DNA of 35,950 bases. Origin: Crocinitomicaceae bacterium. Its GTDB lineage: Bacteria; Bacteroidota; Bacteroidia; Flavobacteriales_D; Crocinitomicaceae. Below, piece after piece: positions 18,419 to 28,294 of the stretch (its first letter is position 1; each line of letters begins with the position of its first letter). The stretch is from positions 1-35,950 of the forward strand of contig JAFIEX010000008.1 of NCBI GenBank assembly GCA_020832365.1. Direction: 5' to 3'. The notes beneath the pieces are model-generated. The model saw nothing but the letters and a program-made list of their open reading frames with translations, did no database searches and was not told where the DNA came from. The position numbers were made by a program, and so were the translations under genes.

Positions 18419-19764
18419 AAGCCTGTGTTTCATTAACCAATAGATACATTTCTGATCGCCATTTACCTGATAAGGCAATTGATGCTTTAGATGAGGTGGG
18501 TTCTAGGGTGCACCTCACCAATATAAATGTACCGCAGGAAATTCTTGATCTTGAACAGCAAATTGAAGAATTCAAAGAAAAAAAGAATGCGGTAATCAAA
18601 GCACAGCAATATGAAAAAGCTGCTGAATTTAGAGATAAAGAAAAGCAATTACAAGAAAAGCTAGAAACGGAGAAACAAAAATGGGAAGAAGAAACTAAAG
18701 CCCATAGGGTTACTGTTACTGAAGAGCATGTTGCAGATGTTGTAGCGATGATGACTGGTATTCCTGTTCAAAGAATTGCAGAAAAGGAAAGTGGCAAATT
18801 AGCCAAAATGTCTGAAGAAATTAAAGGACAGGTTATTGGTCAAGATGAAGCAGTACAGAAGGTCGTTAAGGCTATTCAGCGCAATAGAGCAGGATTAAAA
18901 GACCCTAACAAACCCATAGGCTCATTCTTTTTCCTAGGACCAACAGGAGTTGGGAAAACACAATTAGCCAAAGTTTTAGCGCGTTACATGTTTGATACGG
19001 AAGATGCGCTTATTAGGGTTGACATGTCTGAATACATGGAAAAATTCTCTATTTCTAGATTAGTTGGAGCGCCTCCAGGTTATGTAGGTTACGAGGAGGG
19101 GGGACAGTTAACTGAAAAAGTTAGACGAAAGCCCTACTCCATTGTATTATTAGACGAAATTGAAAAAGCACATCCAGATGTATTCAATCTTTTGTTACAG
19201 GCATTGGATGATGGACACATGACTGATGGTCTTGGAAGAAAAATAGATTTTAAAAATACAATTATCATCATGACTTCCAACATTGGAGCTAGGCAACTAC
19301 AAGATTTTGGAACAGGTGTCGGCTTTGGAACTGCTGCTAAAGTTGCTGCTTCTGAAGATGATCAAAAAGCTGTAATTCAAAATGCGTTAAGAAAGGCTTT
19401 CTCTCCTGAATTTTTAAATAGGATTGACGATATGATTTTATTTAAGTCACTCTCTCGCGAATCTATACATTCTATTATCGATTTGGAGTTGAAAAGTTTA
19501 TACAAAAGAATTGAAGAGCTTGGTTACCTTATTAAAATGACGGATGAGGCTAAAGATTTTATTGTAGAAAAAGGTTACGATGAAAAATTTGGTGCTAGAC
19601 CTTTAAAAAGAGCTATTCAGAAATATGTTGAAGATCCGCTTGCGGAACAAATCATTAATGCAACGATTAAATCTGGAGACGCTATAATACTGTCTTTAAA
19701 TGAGTTAAAAGACGGACTAGATACATCTGTTGAAAAACCAAAGAAGTCTAAAAAAGAAGATTAA
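18409..19764 (+). pseudogene. clpC: ClpC ATPase, C-terminal part (D1 end, UVR, D2), -1 frame relative to the upstream part
   Basis: From 18409 the frame reads [36 protein letters not shown], continuing ClpC; UVR region; D2 Walker A GPTGVGKTQLAKVL. Confidence 0.85.
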
Positions 19765-19779
19765 TTGTTTTATAGCTAC

Positions 19780-19811
19780 AAAAAAGGAGCGAAGTATCGC
19801 TCCTTTTTTTT
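19780..19811 (+). terminator. rho-independent terminator after clpC
   Basis: AAAAAAGGAGCGA-AGTA-TCGCTCCTTTTTTTT; 7-bp GC-containing stem extended by A/T pairs, with T tract. Confidence 0.85.
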
Positions 19812-19827
19812 CTTATCTATTTTGTAC

Positions 19828-20733
19828 ATGAAAAGTTTTGTTGTTGTCATAATTATTTTAGCAGCCATTTGCCTCTCTTTTTACCCGAATTCTGGAGACT
19901 CAGCGACAAGTGTTATGCCAGTAATTCCTCAAGCCATTTTCATCAATGGAGGACATCAAAGTTTCAAGGATATAATTAATAACGATCGAGATATATCAAT
20001 TTTCGTAAAACAATTATATCATACAGACCAATTGCCGCATAAATCGGCACTTTATTATAAAAATGCGCCTGATTTTTCGATTTATTGGAAATCATATTCG
20101 GCTTATTGGAGTGCAATAAAATTACAACCTAATAGCGAACAAATAGAATTAATATTCAATTGCAAGTTGTTCCAAGAAGATAGTAAACAAACCTTTGAAT
20201 TATATTCAATAAACACTGATAATTTTAACCCTCAAAGCCCGCTATTCCGAGGTGAAGGAGTGCTTCTTGCTTATAAAACCTCTCCCAATACTGGAGAAAT
20301 CGTCCTTTATATTCACGATTACCCTTGTTGCAATAGCGCTGGTCATAATATTGTGCTGCTCAGAGTGATTGAAGGTGTATGTAAAGCAAGAAAGCGCTTT
20401 TTTGTTGCTCGAGATAGAGATGATATAAAAGGTCCATTTTTTCCTGAAATAGTTAATTTTCCGGAAAAAATTCATCAGTTAAAGGAGCCGAAAGAGCTGC
20501 TATGGAGTCCTGAAAAAGTTGAAAAAAATGCTTTTATTGGCCAAAGTGATAAAAATCTTATTGGTCAATTTAGAAAAGGTTCTTATTATTATGTTCTTAA
20601 TCAATGGGATAAAAGTTGGCAATATGTGCTTTTACTTAATGGTATCAATGATGAACCAAGTGCTGTATTAAATCCTGTAAATTTCAAAAATAGACCCGTC
20701 TTCGGATTTATAGCTGTTGAAAATTGGGAATAA
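19828..20733 (+). CDS. exported hypothetical protein with SH3-like C-terminal region
   Basis: Start at ATG 19828 (MKSFVVVIIILAAICLSFYPN signal/TM) rather than TTG 19765, which would read through the terminator; SH3-like call is tentative. Confidence 0.65.
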   Translation: MKSFVVVIIILAAICLSFYPNSGDSATSVMPVIPQAIFINGGHQSFKDIINNDRDISIFVKQLYHTDQLPHKSALYYKNAPDFSIYWKSYSAYWSAIKLQPNSEQIELIFNCKLFQEDSKQTFELYSINTDNFNPQSPLFRGEGVLLAYKTSPNTGEIVLYIHDYPCCNSAGHNIVLLRVIEGVCKARKRFFVARDRDDIKGPFFPEIVNFPEKIHQLKEPKELLWSPEKVEKNAFIGQSDKNLIGQFRKGSYYYVLNQWDKSWQYVLLLNGINDEPSAVLNPVNFKNRPVFGFIAVENWE

Positions 20734-20798
20734 CAAGATTTTTTAATAGATAATTGCTATTTTATAGCTTTAACTTTTAATTTCGCTAAAAAAAGACT

Positions 20799-21614
20799 AT
20801 GTCTGTACACAAAAATGTTAAGAGAGTCACTACTCATGTTCTTCAAGAAATGAAAAACAACGGAGAAAAAATTTCTATGTTGACTGCTTACGATTTTTCC
20901 ATGGCTAGAATTGTAGATACAGCCGGAATGGATGTTATATTGGTAGGAGACTCTGCTTCTAACGTTATGGCTGGTCATGAGACAACTTTGCCTATCACAT
21001 TGGAGCAAATGATCTATCATGCATCCTCTGTAGTAAGGGCCGTTCAAAGAGCTTTGGTTGTTGTAGATATGCCATTTGGTTCCTATCAGGGAAATTCAAA
21101 AGAAGCCTTATCTAACGCGATTAAAATAATGAAGGAATCTGGAGCTCATGCTGTTAAAATGGAAGGAGGACAAGAAATAATTGAGTCTGTAACTAGAATT
21201 CTTACAGCTGGTATTCCTGTTATGGGACACCTTGGATTAACACCACAGTCAATTTACAAGTTCGGGACCTACATCGTTCGAGCAAAAGAGGATGCTGAGG
21301 CAGATAGACTAATTGAAGATGCTAAAGCACTAGAGGATGCTGGTTGTTTCGCTATTGTTTTAGAAAAAATCCCTGCCATGCTTGCCGAAAAAGTCGCTAA
21401 ATCAGTTTCCATTCCTATTATTGGTATTGGCGCTGGCGGAGGTGTTGACGGTCAAGTATTAGTCGTACATGACATGTTAGGAATCAACAATGAATTTAAT
21501 CCAAGATTTTTAAGAAAATATCACAACTTGTATGAAGAAATGATGGGAGCTTTTCAAAGATACATAGAAGACGTTAAAAGTCGAGATTTCCCGAATGAAT
21601 CTGAACAATATTAA
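20799..21614 (+). CDS. panB: 3-methyl-2-oxobutanoate hydroxymethyltransferase
   Basis: [88 protein letters not shown]. Confidence 0.96.
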   Translation: MSVHKNVKRVTTHVLQEMKNNGEKISMLTAYDFSMARIVDTAGMDVILVGDSASNVMAGHETTLPITLEQMIYHASSVVRAVQRALVVVDMPFGSYQGNSKEALSNAIKIMKESGAHAVKMEGGQEIIESVTRILTAGIPVMGHLGLTPQSIYKFGTYIVRAKEDAEADRLIEDAKALEDAGCFAIVLEKIPAMLAEKVAKSVSIPIIGIGAGGGVDGQVLVVHDMLGINNEFNPRFLRKYHNLYEEMMGAFQRYIEDVKSRDFPNESEQY

Positions 21615-21621
21615 TGATCAT

Positions 21622-22308
21622 ATGATTGAGGTTTTATTTGAGGATAACCATATTATAGTTGTCAACAAAAAAGCGGGTGACATCACACAAGGAGATAAAA
21701 CAGGCGATACTCCCCTACCCGATAAAGTAAAAGATTGGCTTAAAAAGAAATACAATAAACCAGGAAACGTATTTTTAGGCGTGGTACATCGTTTAGATAG
21801 ACCAACATCAGGCATTGTTATTTTTGCTAAAACTAGTAAAGCATTGACTCGTTTGAATGAAATGTTTCGATCAAAAAATGTAAGTAAGACTTATTGGGCG
21901 GTTGTTGAAAACAAGCCAAGTATTCTAATAGGAAAATGTGAGGATTTATTAGTTAAAAATGAAAAACAAAATAAAAGCTATGTCACCAAAGATGTTCAAA
22001 ATAAAAATGCTAAAAATGCAATTCTGAATTATAAGCTTTTGTCTTCTTCTATTAATTATCATTTACTTGAAGTAAACTTGGAAACAGGAAGGCATCATCA
22101 AATTCGCGTGCAACTTGCTAATATTGGCTGTATAATAAAAGGAGATGTAAAATATGGGGCTAGACGCTCGAATAAGGACAAAAGTATATCATTACATGCA
22201 AGAAAAATTGATTTTTCTCACCCAATTAGTAAAACACTAATCAGTATTACGGCCCCGCTGCCTAAAACGGAAGATTGGCGGTTTTTTGACAATACACTAA
22301 GTGAATAG
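21622..22308 (+). CDS. RluA-family RNA pseudouridine synthase
   Basis: GVVHRLDRPTSGIVIFAKTSKAL (catalytic HRLDRPTSG) and LETGRHHQIRVQLANIG; start set at ATG 21622, with the ORF also open to 21595. Confidence 0.92.
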   Translation: MIEVLFEDNHIIVVNKKAGDITQGDKTGDTPLPDKVKDWLKKKYNKPGNVFLGVVHRLDRPTSGIVIFAKTSKALTRLNEMFRSKNVSKTYWAVVENKPSILIGKCEDLLVKNEKQNKSYVTKDVQNKNAKNAILNYKLLSSSINYHLLEVNLETGRHHQIRVQLANIGCIIKGDVKYGARRSNKDKSISLHARKIDFSHPISKTLISITAPLPKTEDWRFFDNTLSE

Positions 22309-22413
22309 TCAGGGTTTCAGCTAAACTTAATACAAACTTAAAAGTATAACCCTAATTCGATTTTACTTTTTTTTCACGGCTCTGAATATTTCTTGATGTT
22401 CACTTTCATTGCC

Positions 22414-22447
22414 TTAGAGTTGATTTTTTTTTTAAAATCAACTCTAA
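22414..22447. repeat. perfect 14-bp inverted repeat with a T6 loop
   Basis: TTAGAGTTGATTTT - TTTTTT - AAAATCAACTCTAA, no T tract after the stem on either strand. Confidence 0.85.
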
Positions 22448-22550
22448 AATGTCATTATTTTTATATTTAATTGCTAAAAGTTGCTGAATAATATTTATTT
22501 CTTAAACATAATTCAACTACCTTCGTTAATTATACACAAACTTATATACC

Positions 22551-24182
22551 ATGGTAACAATCATCAGTCTTTTTCTTATCTTTAGTGGGTTATTAGCTGC
22601 TATAGTGCATGCTAGAAATAATGAGGTAAATGTTCGCACTATTAATTATTTTATTTTTGGAATTGGCGCTGTTTTGCTGTCAGCAGATTTTTTCGAAATT
22701 GAAGGAGACCTCAATCCCTATTTATTCCCTTCTGTTCTAGTTTCAATTATTGCGATTCACTTTGTTATAAGTGAAATTACAAAACAGAAAACGAGTTTCT
22801 TTTGGATTTTCTTACCGATCATTTTCGCACTTCTTTTAGGTTATTTTTTCCCTTTTACCAGTTTTTCGTTTCTAGGATATTTCATTGATACAAATGAAGA
22901 AGTCTTACTTATTGCCTTGTTAGCATCAGTAACCCCTTTTCTAACCCACTTAGCTAAGCTTGGAATTAGTAACTTAGTAATTCGTTTTGGAAGTATAATT
23001 TGGGCTGAGAATGAAGAAAATTATTTAGAAAGTCTTGTGAGTTACGCATTTATTGGTGGTGTTGCAGCGCTAGGAACATTTTTAATTGGTCCTTTGGGTT
23101 TTATTATAGCTGCAACTTTTTACCTATCAGCAACATTTGTATCTCGAAACAAATTAGGTTTTAAAAATGATATTTTCCTTTCAGCTAGTGGAGCACTATG
23201 GCTAATTGTTTACACGATTTTATTGTTGCAACTTGGCGGCTTTAAGCAACTTAATTTCTTAAGAGGTGAAGTCCTTGAAGGAGCATTTGTCGCTGGGTTT
23301 ATGGTTATTGCTTATCACTTATTTTTACAGTTAGCGCGATTCAACCGAGGTAATTGGAAATATATATTTACTTTTTTAGCCTTACTATTACCCTTGCTAA
23401 GCGTATTAGTAATTGGATTTGCATACAATGCATTTGAGCGATTGGGAGGAGTTCTTTCTTTAGGGGGAATGCTTATTAGTATGGCTATTTTAAGCGTGAC
23501 ATTTGCTTTATTCAAAAACGCCAATTTTGTTCCATTAAAAATATTCTCTGTAGGATTGATTTTTTTTGTAACACCATTTATTTTACCAGTAGAGCAAGTA
23601 TCATCCATTTCATTGGAATCTTTAGGTATCAAACAAAGCGATACCGCAAAAGATGATGATAAAACAGTTTCCCTTGACTTCCAGGAAATACTGGGTAGTT
23701 GGTTAATAGATGAAGAGGTGTCTAAAGTGTTTTTTGAGCTTGGTCCAGAAGATGGCAGAACAAAAGGAGAGTTTAAAACTTTCCGCGGGGAAATGACAAT
23801 TAAAGAAGAAATAACAAATAGCAATATCACTGTAATTTTGCCTGTAAAAGCACTTACAACATATATTTCTGTGCGTGACCAAGAATTAATGACTGATGAG
23901 TATTTTGATGAGCAAAATTTTCCAGAAATGCAATTTCAGAGTAAAAAGTTGGTTAAAAAAGACACGCATTATGAGTGGGAAGGCTCGTTTACCATGCTAG
24001 GAATAACTAATCCGCTTACGGTGGAAATGTCGTTAATTGGTGTCGGTGAAGAAAATGGGCAGAAGGTAATCGTATTAAGTGGCTCTTCAAAATTAGATAG
24101 AACTACTTTTGGGATGAGCCCATCTAGTAAAATTGGCAACGTGGTCGATTTTAATTTTGATGTTAAAATGAACTTAGATTAA
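22551..24182 (+). CDS. polytopic membrane protein with C-terminal YceI-like domain
   Basis: About ten N-terminal hydrophobic segments; C-terminal YceI-like LMTDEYFDEQNFPEMQFQSKKL...YEWEGSFTMLGITNPLTVEMSL...LDRTTFGMS. Confidence 0.8.
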   Translation: MVTIISLFLIFSGLLAAIVHARNNEVNVRTINYFIFGIGAVLLSADFFEIEGDLNPYLFPSVLVSIIAIHFVISEITKQKTSFFWIFLPIIFALLLGYFFPFTSFSFLGYFIDTNEEVLLIALLASVTPFLTHLAKLGISNLVIRFGSIIWAENEENYLESLVSYAFIGGVAALGTFLIGPLGFIIAATFYLSATFVSRNKLGFKNDIFLSASGALWLIVYTILLLQLGGFKQLNFLRGEVLEGAFVAGFMVIAYHLFLQLARFNRGNWKYIFTFLALLLPLLSVLVIGFAYNAFERLGGVLSLGGMLISMAILSVTFALFKNANFVPLKIFSVGLIFFVTPFILPVEQVSSISLESLGIKQSDTAKDDDKTVSLDFQEILGSWLIDEEVSKVFFELGPEDGRTKGEFKTFRGEMTIKEEITNSNITVILPVKALTTYISVRDQELMTDEYFDEQNFPEMQFQSKKLVKKDTHYEWEGSFTMLGITNPLTVEMSLIGVGEENGQKVIVLSGSSKLDRTTFGMSPSSKIGNVVDFNFDVKMNLD

Positions 24183-24190
24183 ATTTGATT

Positions 24191-26419
24191 TTACTCAAAA
24201 TCTTTAAACTTTATTGACCGATTACCAATGGTAATAGAAGATTTATCTATGGTTTTATTCAATCTATCGATAACAAGTACAGCCTCCTCTCTGGTTAAAA
24301 TTTTTCCTGCCCAAATGTTAAGTTCATCCTGTAATTGCTTCATTACTGCATATGTACGATAGGCACTTAATAATTGATTACTGGTCCATTTGTATTGTTT
24401 CGCTTTCTCCTGAATAGTTTTATTGGGAGCAAGGAAATTCGATTTAACTGGATCCGTAAAACTTTGAACAATCCATTTTATTTCCCGATCTACTAATAGA
24501 AATACCCCTGTTGTTCTTAGAGATTGAAACTCCTCAGAAAACTTAGCATTGTTCCTCTCTTCCTTTGTTGATCCAGGATAATTGGCTATTTCATTTTGGG
24601 CAAGCGCAACGATCACACCATTTTTACCCATCTCTCCTATTCCTCCACCTTTTGCATTTATTTTAAAAGGTTTGTTTTTATCCAGCATTGCTTCAAAAAA
24701 TTGACGAATCGCCAAAGAATCGTTTTGTGTTAAAAGTGGTCCGTCCAATTCGAATTTATCTGAAGCAAATTGATCTATTATATTCAGTTGAATTTTCGCA
24801 TTGAAAAAGGGCTTAGCATCCAAAATATTAATGTGCAACATGACTTCGTCTACTTGGTCACTCGTATGACTATATGGTATAGCAATCAAACGAATTTCAA
24901 ATTGCTCGGATTGAGCAGATTGAGAAAAAGTAAAAGTTTGTGTAAGCAAATCAAAAGTAGCGCCATCTTCAAATGTAAAAAAACCGTCTTTTTCCCAAAA
25001 CGGCATCCACCTTCTGCCGATTAAATCTAGCATTCTACTTTTTTGTTGTTCTTTTTCTTGCTGTAAATCAATTGCAATTTGTTTTTCCTCTTTCAAAGTT
25101 TTTATTTTCTTTTCCAATGCTTTCAGTTGGTTATAATAACTGATTAGCTTTTCTTGACTTTTTTTACGATACTTTTTGCCTGATTCTGTTTTTAACTTTC
25201 TATCTTTCGTTGTTATCGGATTCATTCTCGCGTCACTAAGTTCTTTTTCTAGCTTGTTAATTTGAAGCAATTTATCTTTTCTTTTTTTGTCAGTATATTG
25301 AATTTGGTAATCATACCCTCGTTTACCACTAATTTTTTCTTCCAAAACGTTTATATCAAGTTGCACCCTATTTATAAAAGTATAATAGGTAGCCTTTCCA
25401 GTGAAACTAGAATCAGGGGATAAAAAACGAGACTCTGTTGAACCAAAAAGAGGATAACTCCAACCATTTTTTTCAATTACTACTGTTGTTTGTTTTTCGC
25501 TATTATATCCCCAAACATCTAAATGTACCTTGGTAACCCTCTCCTCTCCGAAAGTTTCAAAATTGCGAATGGCATATCTAAGCGGTTCAATTTTCTCCTT
25601 ATTCTTTTTCTTTTTCTCGTCTAGAATAATTTGCGTATCGTAGGGAAATAATCCAACGGCTTTAGGGAGTCCTTTGTTCCATCTGCCTCTCTCATCTTTT
25701 TCGCGTTCCTCAAAAAGTCCCGAAGTACTAGAACCATCACCAGCAGCAACCAAAACATTTATAAAAAGATCTGCTTGTCCGCCAAGAGAAAGAAATATTT
25801 CCTTAGCGCGATTTTCAACAAAAGCATTTGTAGCGTAATTAAATGCTTCAATTACTTGCCTTCTCTCTTGAATTGTCCATTTGCCAAATCCATCTAACAT
25901 AGCCAATCGGTCATTGAATGCTAAACTTGGGTTCCAAATATTGATCAACTTAGGATTTATTTCCAATTTATCATCTTTTCTTCTTATCGCAACTTCAGGT
26001 AACTGAGAAAGAATTTCCTCTTCAAAGCGATTAAATGCTCCAGACAAACCTTCTTTTTCTAAATTATTTTTACGGTATGCATGCAAAAGTTTGTTTAACT
26101 CCCATACTGCTTGTTTATTGGCAGCCTCAGCCAAAACTCCTTTTGGAGCCTTACTAATCTCGGAGGATAAAATCTTCAGTAAGGCAGGTTCGTTAATGAT
26201 TAAAAGCTCGATTGAATCATAATTGATTTCACCATTTGGAAGGTAGATCATGGGGCCTCGATAGTCCAAATATCTTCCTATGTTTAACTCTAAGATAGGA
26301 CTTTTCCTAACTGTATGGAATAGATAGGCCTTATCATTACCTGATAGAAAATGATCTTCTTGTGAAAAAGAACAAAAAACGATTAGTAAGTATAAAAGAA
26401 AAATGTAAAACTTTGTCAT
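24191..26419 (-). CDS. large secreted hypothetical protein with lysine-rich coiled-coil region
   Basis: Start at MTKFYIFLLYLLIVFCSFSQ (26419) gives a clean signal peptide; charged heptad-like segment LEKKIKTLKEEKQIAIDLQQEKEQQKS. Confidence 0.75.
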   Translation of the reverse strand: MTKFYIFLLYLLIVFCSFSQEDHFLSGNDKAYLFHTVRKSPILELNIGRYLDYRGPMIYLPNGEINYDSIELLIINEPALLKILSSEISKAPKGVLAEAANKQAVWELNKLLHAYRKNNLEKEGLSGAFNRFEEEILSQLPEVAIRRKDDKLEINPKLINIWNPSLAFNDRLAMLDGFGKWTIQERRQVIEAFNYATNAFVENRAKEIFLSLGGQADLFINVLVAAGDGSSTSGLFEEREKDERGRWNKGLPKAVGLFPYDTQIILDEKKKKNKEKIEPLRYAIRNFETFGEERVTKVHLDVWGYNSEKQTTVVIEKNGWSYPLFGSTESRFLSPDSSFTGKATYYTFINRVQLDINVLEEKISGKRGYDYQIQYTDKKRKDKLLQINKLEKELSDARMNPITTKDRKLKTESGKKYRKKSQEKLISYYNQLKALEKKIKTLKEEKQIAIDLQQEKEQQKSRMLDLIGRRWMPFWEKDGFFTFEDGATFDLLTQTFTFSQSAQSEQFEIRLIAIPYSHTSDQVDEVMLHINILDAKPFFNAKIQLNIIDQFASDKFELDGPLLTQNDSLAIRQFFEAMLDKNKPFKINAKGGGIGEMGKNGVIVALAQNEIANYPGSTKEERNNAKFSEEFQSLRTTGVFLLVDREIKWIVQSFTDPVKSNFLAPNKTIQEKAKQYKWTSNQLLSAYRTYAVMKQLQDELNIWAGKILTREEAVLVIDRLNKTIDKSSITIGNRSIKFKDFE

Positions 26420-26613
26420 AATATATTTTTGACCGGTTGTATAACACAAGAAAACCAATTAGTTACGATGAAACTATAAAACAAAGTTGTTGATTTAATT
26501 AAAATAAAAAACTCATCCTAATTAATAGTTTTCAACTAATGTTAGTGAATCAAAAGATTTAATTTAGTTAAAGATGAATATTTTCTAAAGAAAACTATTA
26601 AATTTAACAACGA

Positions 26614-28293
26614 ATGGAGCGATTTATCAACATAGTGCTATTAGATAAAGAAGAAAAACATCTTCATGCGCTACAACTTATTTTAAGGGGTTCGGGGAAT
26701 AATGTGAGTGTTGCAGATTCGACAAGTGAACTAATTAAGTTGGTTAGTAAAAAACATGTAGGTATCGTTTTCATAAATATGGATTTATTAAAAAGCCAAG
26801 ATAAAGATTTAATTGAAATAGTTAAAAAGAAGACCATTTCAGCCGCGACACACGTTATCATTATTGCTGACTCTAATGACAGTGCGTCTAAATTGATTAA
26901 AGGATTGAAATTCGGTGCGGCGGATTTTGTTGTATATCCATTCCATCCAAACCTCGTTAAAGCCAAGGTAGATGTATTAAAAAATTTATATTTCAAAGAT
27001 GTTCGAATCATGCAGTTGCTCAAAAATATTTTCCCAGAGCAAGTGCTTTTAGAGTTAGATAAAACAGGAAGATTTAAGCCGCGAAGAAATGAAAATGCAA
27101 CAGTTTTGTTCACCGATTTTATTGGTTTCTCACAACTATCAAAAACAATGAAACCATTAGAGATTGTTGCTGAATTAGATTTTTTCTTTAATAAATTCGA
27201 TGAAATTGTTAAACGCTACAAGTTAGAAAAAATAAAAACAATTGGAGATGCATACATGTGTATTTCAGGGGTTAATGATGACAATGGCTTGCCAGAGGTT
27301 AGGGCTACATTAGCTGCTATTGAGATGCGTAATTTTGTGCAATCAAAAATGAAAAAAAAGCCCAATTGGAAAATACGCATTGGGTTGCATGCTGGCCCGC
27401 TGGTCGCTGGAATAATTGGAAGCAATAAAATGACTTTCGATGTATGGGGAGACACGGTAAATATCGCATCTAGAATAGAGCATTCTGCTGAAAATAATCA
27501 AATTGCCATTTCAACAGAAATAGCTCATAGAATAAGTGATTATATTAATATAGCCTATCAAGGAAAAAGAGAAATTAAACATGGGGCAAAGCTAGAGGTG
27601 TTTAAAGTTTTGGATATAAAAGAGGATTGGTCATTGTTTCAAGAAGGATTACTCCCAAATAGTAAACTTCGAGAAAAGTGCGACTTACAGGGTATGGATT
27701 TTGATCACGCTAAAAGGTATATCGTAAAGAAACTGCAACGCAACCTACCGAAGCACTATTTCTATCATTCGCATCGTCATACTTTGAATGTTGAGAAATC
27801 TGCGGTTCGTATTGCGAAGCTCGAAGGAGTTAACCGATCAGATATATTACTACTTCGAACTGCTTGTTTATTGCATGATGTTGGATACATCTTTGAATAC
27901 CAATTCAATGAAAGCCTTTCTATTGAATTTGCAAAAGAAAAGCTTCCTAAATTTGGTTATTCAAATGAAGAGATTGAAGTAATATGCAAAATGATTAATG
28001 CCACAAAATTAGACGTGGAGCCAGTTAGTTTATTGGAAAAAATAATATGTGACGCAGATCATGACTATCTCGGTCGTGCTGACTATCAAATAATCGCTAA
28101 TGATCTTAGAAAAGAGCTGGAAGCAATTGGAAAATTCATGAGTGATCTTGAATGGGTTGATTTTCAATTAGACTTTTTGCAAAAACACAATTTCTATACA
28201 AATACAGCGCAAAATATTAGAGGAGCTGGAAAAAAAAATAGAATTCAGGATTTGTTATTCTTGAAAGAGGAACTAAAAAGAAAACATAGCTAA
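26614..28293 (+). CDS. degenerate receiver domain + class III adenylate cyclase + HD domain protein
   Basis: Receiver-like N-terminus; cyclase NATVLFTDFIGFSQLSKTM, KIKTIGDAYMCISG, TFDVWGDTVNIASRIE; HD-type HRHT...LLHDVGY...CDADHDYLG. Confidence 0.9.
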   Translation: MERFINIVLLDKEEKHLHALQLILRGSGNNVSVADSTSELIKLVSKKHVGIVFINMDLLKSQDKDLIEIVKKKTISAATHVIIIADSNDSASKLIKGLKFGAADFVVYPFHPNLVKAKVDVLKNLYFKDVRIMQLLKNIFPEQVLLELDKTGRFKPRRNENATVLFTDFIGFSQLSKTMKPLEIVAELDFFFNKFDEIVKRYKLEKIKTIGDAYMCISGVNDDNGLPEVRATLAAIEMRNFVQSKMKKKPNWKIRIGLHAGPLVAGIIGSNKMTFDVWGDTVNIASRIEHSAENNQIAISTEIAHRISDYINIAYQGKREIKHGAKLEVFKVLDIKEDWSLFQEGLLPNSKLREKCDLQGMDFDHAKRYIVKKLQRNLPKHYFYHSHRHTLNVEKSAVRIAKLEGVNRSDILLLRTACLLHDVGYIFEYQFNESLSIEFAKEKLPKFGYSNEEIEVICKMINATKLDVEPVSLLEKIICDADHDYLGRADYQIIANDLRKELEAIGKFMSDLEWVDFQLDFLQKHNFYTNTAQNIRGAGKKNRIQDLLFLKEELKRKHS

Positions 28294-28294
28294 C

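Noticed and set aside
18396-18424. Programmed ribosomal frameshift in clpC
   Set aside because: The required shift is -1, but no slippery heptamer occurs in the zero frame and ClpC is not a known recoding target; an indel or sequence error is simpler.
19765-19827. TTG start at 19765 for the downstream hypothetical gene
   Set aside because: It would translate through the clpC terminator; ATG 19828 starts a clean signal/TM segment.
26664-27982. ORFs 26664..27113 (-), 27216..27455 (-), 27788..27982 (+)
   Set aside because: Shadow ORFs inside the cyclase/HD gene.
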